Assembly (NCBI GenBank): GCA_028274465.1
Contig: CM051456.1
Span: 21,609,033 to 21,673,032 of the forward strand
Direction of reading: 5' to 3'
Length of the DNA stretch: 64,000 nt
Source: Plantago ovata
Lineage: Eukaryota > Streptophyta > Magnoliopsida > Lamiales > Plantaginaceae
This document shows, piece by piece, positions 58,576 through 64,000 of this stretch. Every line of letters starts with the position of its first letter. Position 1 is the stretch's first letter. Both the position numbers and the translations under genes were made by a program. The notes under the pieces were generated by a model. That model was not told where the DNA came from. It did not search any database and worked only from the letters and a program-made list of their open reading frames with translations.

Positions 58576-59405
58576 TTTCAACCGGGTCAGGTAATGTTGT
58601 TTTAACAGAGTTATAAATTGTTTTATGTATATATATTGGTCTGGGACTGGGTCAGTTGACTCAGTCCAGATTCGTCAATGTCTAATTGTGTGACCTAGTT
58701 ATTTATATTTAGAGTTATTTACTTAAATAACAAGTTGACAATTTTGAAAAGAATTAAAAAATAACAACAAAATCTTATTCTATTCAATCAAGGCAGATAC
58801 AAAAGCACATGGATTCTTTCTCTACTGATGAACTATGCATGAAATTAACACTATACAAGGGAGGAGAATATAATCGAGAAACAAGATAAGCTTCAACCCA
58901 TCAAGTTGTAGAGCTTACATCTTCCATATCTTGTTGTTTTCTTACTTTTTTAAGTTTTTGTGGTAGTTTTTTGATCTAGCTTTCCATCTGAGTTTTGTTC
59001 GGATTAGCTAGAGTGGATACATTGATTTGTAATCGTAACTTAGAGAAAAACACATGTTTTGATTTTTTAAATTCCGCTGCTAAAGTATTCTAATAATTAT
59101 ATTAATAGTATACTTTTGTAGTTTTGTATATAACCGGCGACACTGTTGAGCCAACATTAAGTTCAACATTTACGCAAATTTTTATTTTACATATACCAGA
59201 TTAGATACATCCTGATGATTCATGCATGACAAATGACAATACTAGTAGTTCATATAAGGTCATACAATTATGAGGCCACACTTTAACAAATTTTTCTCTC
59301 CTCTTGTATATAAAAACTCATAGAAGTAAAACCTAATTTTAAAAGTAGATGGGCAAAGAGATTTTTAAAGATAAAGAAAGGACCAATCACAAAGACCGAT
59401 TAGTC
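58576..59405. other. Intergenic, upstream of the CURT1 gene
   Basis: No gene recognised. TATATAAAAA at 59307-59316 is a possible TATA box, which would give a leader of about 240 nt. Confidence 0.4.
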
Positions 59406-59426
59406 CACGTGTCACCCTCTGGATAA
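59406..59426 (+). promoter_or_regulatory. G-box with nearby I-box-like GGATAA upstream of CURT1
   Basis: CACGTG (59406-59411), in the context CCACGTGTCA, is followed by GGATAA about 10 bp later. G-box plus GATAA (I-box) pairs are common in light-regulated nuclear photosynthesis genes. Located 155-175 bp before the ATG. Functional role inferred. Confidence 0.5.
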
Positions 59427-59581
59427 ATTTGAGCATTGACCAAAGAAATATGGATAGCAAGCATCTCTCTCTTGTCCAAGAATCTCTGCAACAAAAAGGG
59501 TTTTCATTTCACAGAGATAGAGAAATTGAGGCAGGCTAACATAGTATTATCAGTCAGGCTATAGCAAACAAATATTAACAA

Positions 59582-61558
59582 ATGGCAGCGGCAGCTTCCA
59601 CTTCCATGGCGGCCACCGCCGTGTTGATGCACCACCGACTTCCGGCCGCCAAACACGCCGCCGTGTTCTCTCCCTTGCCCCTTCGCACTTCCAGCGTCTC
59701 AACTTCCTTGAACCAGCTCAAAGGTACAATCTTTATCTCTATACTGTGTCAATTTGTCCCAATTTAAGCAATTTCGTAGGTTTCAAGATAGTATAGCTAT
59801 TTTGCTTGGTTGGATGTTTTACTAGTTTCCTTTCTTTATACTAATAGGTAGATGCAGTTTTGATTAATTTGTTGTAGATTGTGATTTGTGAACTACATAA
59901 CTAGGACTCTAGGAGTAAGTTGTAATGTAATTTAGGAATTGTTTGTTTCTTGAGCAAGTACCAATGTACATGTAATTTGTGAATTAGGAGTAGTTGTAAT
60001 GTTATTTGCTAGTCTTAAGAAGCTACTGTAAATAATTAATGTAGAATTTGTAGGACACTATTTTTATAAGGGCTGAGGCTTGCTCTTTCTATGTTTGAGC
60101 TTAGCTTTGGCTTGTGAAATCTTGGCGTTTTTGGGTTTACCGTGGATATTCATCGTTTTGAGGTTCTTTTCTGTTTATCTTAACTTGTAAATTTGGACCG
60201 TAGAGAGATGTTTGTAACATGAACTTCAGTTCTTTTGTGATGAATGATTTGTAACTGCGAAATGTATGATTGCTGCCAGTGTGTTGTAATTTAGTGATTG
60301 TCATCTGGGTTGTCAAGCCCATCTCAAGCCCTTTACATGTAACCTGTATCAAACACCTTTTTAGATGTTCATGCATGTCAAGTTCCTTTAAGATTTAGGT
60401 CGCCCGTTAGGAAAACATCTAAAACTCATGCAACTATGAACATGCCAATTCTTATGCTGAACTGCTGATCATTACCACTTGAAATGTTACCTGTGAATCG
60501 TGTATTATCATGTTCTGGGTGGATTCCAGAGACATGTCTATAAAAGAGATGTACAATTTGATGAACTTATTGATCATGGCCGCAAGACACACTTCATAGT
60601 ACTCTCATAGAACAGAAGAAATATGATATTTCTATGCCTACATCTACTTACGTTTTTTGGTATAATTAATAGAAATACTCACTTCACTAACGACACTACC
60701 ACTTGATGAAGTTTGACCAATATTGAGAATCGACGTTAAGTATTATGGTTTGAACACACTTGTTTTCTTGATATTATATACGTATCTTATGTGATATCAT
60801 ATTGATCAGGGACCAGATCTTCCAGGTTCGTGGTCAAGGCAGAAGAGAGCTCAATTGATACCAATGAATTGTTCACGGACCTTAAAGAAAAGGTACTTAA
60901 TGCACACCATTATAGTTTTGCTGCCCTTACAAGTTACAATGCACATAGCCTTTCCATTCTGCAAGTCAAAAAATTTGTTTGTAATCTTTCCTAACTCATA
61001 CTTGCTCTAATGCTTTACAGTGGGATGCCGTTGAAAACAAGACCACTGTACTTATCTATGGAGGTGGTGCAATTGTAGGAGTTTGGTTAGCTTCAACTGT
61101 TGTGGGTGCTATCAACTCCGTTCCATTGGTAGGCTTTTCGGGAAACTAGAACTAAAATTGCTTTCTTTTCCTTTTCATTTATTTACCTCATAACTAACTC
61201 TTATAACTAGTAAAGCCACTAATTTCATACAATCTGTTTCAGCTTCCAAAAATAATGGAATTAGTTGGACTCGGATACACAGGATGGTTTGTGTACCGTT
61301 ACCTCCTTTTCAAGGTAAGAGACCTATCTGATTCTGTGTAGATATACTATGGGGTTTCTCTTTTGGGGGCTAGAAATTGTTTGCGTTGTAATCAGCCAAC
61401 ACATATTTTGAGCAAATAGTATGATTGACTCCTGCTGAAGTTGGAATGATATCATTTGATGTGAACTGATGAGTCGTGCTATGTTTCTGCAGTCGAGTAG
61501 AAAAGAACTGGCAACAGATATAGAGTCATTGAAAAAGAAGATTGCCGGAACCGAATAA
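59582..61558 (+). CDS. CURT1A: CURVATURE THYLAKOID 1A-type protein (156 aa precursor)
   Basis: Exons 59582-59723, 60810-60892, 61021-61128, 61243-61314 and 61493-61558 (GT-AG, phases close, stop TAA). Residues 1 to about 56 are rich in Ala, Ser and Thr without acidic residues, a chloroplast transit peptide. The mature part is highly conserved: EESSIDTNELFTDLKEKWDA (amphipathic helix), YGGGAIVGVWLASTVVGAIN (membrane helix 1), PKIMELVGLGYTGWFVYRYL (membrane helix 2) and KSSRKELATDIESLKKKIAG (C-terminal amphipathic helix). CURT1 proteins oligomerise at grana margins and bend thylakoid membranes. The KELxxDIESLKKKIAG tail is that of CURT1A rather than CURT1B. The start ATG is the first in a good context (AACAAATGGCAGCG). 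A G-box lies 171 bp upstream, fitting light control. Confidence 0.96.
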
Positions 61559-62465
61559 ATGACAGGTGCTAAATCATCACTGTATCTGAAAAATCCTCAG
61601 ATCAGTTTGCATATGAGGTGTCTATGTGCTGTTGTAATGTAGAGTAGGTTATATATGTATGTTTATTTCTTCTTCTTGTGTAACCTGAATAATAATGTCT
61701 CAAACTTGTTTTCTGTTTATGCATATGTATTGATTCAATGAGTGAATAGTGTATTCTCCTTGTTTCAGATTTTTTAAAAAGATAATAATTCAGTGGAAAA
61801 TACTGATCTGATTTTGTTTTGCATGCAATATCAATTGTGCTTTTTAATGATCTTCTCCGGTGACAAGATATATAAAAGGTCAGATGCTTCGGGCATTTGA
61901 CACTCTAAAAGTTGCTCAGCCAAAGAAACTCTTGCAGGCGACAGCAACAGTACCAAAGATTGTAGAGAAGCAACTAGTAATCAAAATCAAGTCTCATTGT
62001 CTTACTCCTCAGTCCTCACTGCCATAAACCATTGATTGTATTTTCTAGTATCTTAGTGGTTACAAGAAATATAGAATAAATATATAGCAACGAACCAAAA
62101 CTTACCAGAGTTAACAACAATAACCTAAAATACTGATCACATTTTCTTTTGAAGTTTTCTTCAGTTTAATGTACATATTGTGCCATATGACTGGGTGGCG
62201 AATTAACGTGGGTTTATACGGCGAATTATAAAATACCGGCGGATTAAAATCATGGGTAATAACAAATAAGTATTTAGCTAATAACAGAAACTCTAATAAG
62301 TACGTAGTATTTAGCTAATAGCAGAAACTCTGTTTATTAATTAAGAGGAACATAAATAAATAAATAATTATATATAAACGACCACATTAGGCTTGCCTCG
62401 TTATGAATATTCATTACTATACTGGTAATATATAGATAGAGTACATGCAAGTAGAGTAAAAATCT
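61559..62465. other. Convergent intergenic region
   Basis: Holds the 3' ends of CURT1 (plus) and the LEA_2 gene (minus). AATAAT near 61690 could serve in CURT1 polyadenylation. No further gene. Confidence 0.45.
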
Positions 62466-63020
62466 TCATATGCACCAACTATGATATTTGATGTTTTCTT
62501 CGACTAGAAAGGCTTGACTCAGAGAGGGAAAGAGATGAATCTTGAGAGGACTACACTTATACGAGGCAAGATATAAGTCTTTTTGGTGGAGATGCATCCA
62601 ATTCGAGTAATTAAAGACAGATTCAATCTTTACCTCAAACGGAAAAGTTGTGGGGGTGTCAAACTGCGGTAGGGGGCCACGAACGGTAGCATTCAAATGG
62701 GCAGAATGATCTCTATGTTGTCGGAAGCCTGGTAGAGTTGCACTTGTCGAGATCCCAGCCACAGAGTTGACAGAGACGGTCAAATTTTTATAGTGAATCG
62801 TGTTGAAATAGTTGTGATAGTTGGAAACAGAAAATCCAATATTCCATTCAGCAGTAAGTAGTTGTGACGGATTGTTAGTGTTGTTGTAGACCGAAACTGA
62901 AGCTTGTTCGAGATAAACATAGGGCCTAGATTGTCTTGATGTATTCAATGAAATCAGTAAAAGTGAAATCATGCCACAAACCAGGGCAGCACAAAGGATC
63001 GCCATCAAAATTCGACACAT
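62466..63020 (-). CDS. LEA_2 / NDR1-HIN1-like (NHL) membrane protein, 184 aa
   Basis: A single exon on the minus strand. The first ATG is at 63020; the open frame begins nine bases earlier at a TTG. The N-terminus has a short cytosolic part (MCRILM) and one membrane helix (AILCAALVCGMISLLLISL), followed by a LEA_2 (WHy-like) beta-sandwich domain with the usual landmarks: YVYLEQASVSVYN near the start, LTAEWNIGFSVSNYH, NLTVSVNSVAG, FRQHRDHSAHLNATVRGPLP and a PFEVKIES strand. Potential N-glycosylation sites NLT, NAT and NYS suit an extracytosolic domain. NHL proteins sit in the plasma membrane or at plasmodesmata and are often pathogen- or stress-induced. Slightly short for the family (200-260 aa). 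TATATATA at 63157-63164 may be its TATA box. Confidence 0.88.
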   Translation of the reverse strand: MCRILMAILCAALVCGMISLLLISLNTSRQSRPYVYLEQASVSVYNNTNNPSQLLTAEWNIGFSVSNYHNYFNTIHYKNLTVSVNSVAGISTSATLPGFRQHRDHSAHLNATVRGPLPQFDTPTTFPFEVKIESVFNYSNWMHLHQKDLYLASYKCSPLKIHLFPSLSQAFLVEENIKYHSWCI

Positions 63021-63164
63021 TATTGACAATGGGATAGATCGATCGAGTAGAGAGATATAGCTAGCAGAAGAGAACGGAAAAGGAAGAGCTAGTAGCAGCC
63101 TTTTGGTACGTGGTTGGTTGGTTGTATGATCTAAAACTCTCAGTTTTCTCCTTAATTATATATA

Positions 63165-64000
63165 ATAGTCGTATAGTAGTCCTTATATAATTCAAACTCC
63201 TTGTTGTAAGCGTAACGAATAGGATATCGTTATGTATTAGTTATAGATTGTTTGATTGATACTTCATGAGTAGTGGTTGTTTGGGTTCATTAATACTAGG
63301 AGGGAGAGTCTAAGCACTAATATATCTTTAGACAAGTAACTGCATGTAGAAACCTGCTTTGTCAAAATCTGGAGCACAACATCCTGCGGCAAGTTACTCA
63401 ACTGGTCCTCCTCCATCTTCTTATTGTGCTTGCTTTATCAATTTCGCTCGATAAATAAATACCGGTAGCCGACCTTGTAGGATATATTTCTTTTCTCGCA
63501 AGTCGCAACAATGAATTTAATTCGTAAACCTTAAATTTTCATAATATAATTTTATTATATATTTTTATCATTATAGTTTAAAAATAGTAACTGTGTTGAC
63601 AAAAAAAAAGTTGATAAATTATAATGGGACGGGGGAGTATTCAATTGTTCAAATACTACTGGGCAATTCTTACCATCTGAATAAATTAGTTAGCCCAACT
63701 GTAGGCCTTCCTATCATGCGTTCAGGCCCATTACCAACTTAAAGAAGCTCGCCTTCTTTTGAATTTAATCTGTCCAATGGATCTTTAAAATTTGAATTCT
63801 GTTTTTTGTTAACAGTTTGCTAGATGAGGTTAGATGAACGCGTGTTCACCGCGTGCTTAACCCCATGCAGGGGTCAAGAATTTTGTTTGTCCTGTGCTAA
63901 TCTAGATTACTTTAAATTTTATGACTTCCTTACACTCATGCTTTAGGCTGTTTTGACGATTTTAACGCGTTTTATACTTTTATGTTGCTTTTAGAAATGA
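63165..64000. other. Intergenic with a Stowaway-type end
   Basis: TGGGACGGGGGAGTA near 63626-63640 is the right-hand end of a Stowaway MITE. The matching left end is not recognisable, so it is truncated or eroded. No gene in the rest. Confidence 0.45.

Noticed and set aside
62466-63029. TTG start of the LEA_2 frame
   Set aside because: A nuclear plant gene should use the ATG three codons downstream at 63020, which directly precedes the membrane helix.

Overview
This is an AT-rich plant nuclear window, almost certainly from a eudicot. Its genes have plant introns. They encode plant-specific proteins: a G-box bZIP factor, a CURT1 thylakoid protein, a P-class PPR protein and an NDR1/HIN1-like LEA_2 protein. 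The repeats are plant families too: Cassandra TRIM, L1-type LINEs with a C-terminal RNase H, Stowaway, Tourist, hAT and PIF/Harbinger elements, and tRNA-derived SINEs. I cannot name the species.

Five host genes look intact. (1) A group VI (UbcH5-type) ubiquitin-conjugating enzyme on the minus strand: 4 coding exons in 16376-18866, 148 aa. (2) An intronless 842-aa PPR protein at 20165-22693 on the plus strand. (3) A GBF2/GBF3-type bZIP factor on the minus strand: 11 coding exons in 26024-29709, 396 aa, plus a 5'UTR exon ending at 30821. (4) A CURT1A-type thylakoid curvature protein: 5 exons in 59582-61558, 156 aa. (5) A LEA_2/NHL protein at 62466-63020 on the minus strand, 184 aa. All splice sites were read by eye; every intron obeys GT-AG and the phases close. 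From memory, GBF2, CURT1A and a LEA_2 gene also lie close together on Arabidopsis chromosome 4, so genes 3-5 may be an ancestral block that repeats have expanded here.

The left 16 kb is repeat-dominated. It holds a 5'-truncated LINE with an 18-bp target duplication, a fold-back element with palindromes, a G-rich tandem repeat, a copied piece of the E2 gene filled by TRIM elements, a probable solo LTR, a MULE/FAR1-derived element, and an 882-bp hAT element inside a 75-bp tandem repeat. The 31-40 kb stretch has two Cassandra solo LTRs, LINE remnants, two further palindrome-bearing elements (one with about seven tandem hairpins), a SINE, a deleted pogo-like transposon and a Tourist MITE. A nearly whole 6.1-kb LINE occupies 40.58-46.69 kb. 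The 51-58 kb stretch holds a duplicated low-copy repeat split by a SINE, a second E2-derived fragment carrying a deleted PIF/Harbinger element and a SINE, paired hairpins and a GGTNACC minisatellite.

The host genes share no operon-like logic. A possible link is light/ABA control: the GBF gene has an ACGT (G-box/ABRE) cluster just upstream, and the CURT1 gene has a G-box 171 bp before its ATG. The most unusual unexplained structures are the palindrome arrays (about 5.3, 35.9 and 37.2 kb) and the repeated copying of one region of the E2 gene.
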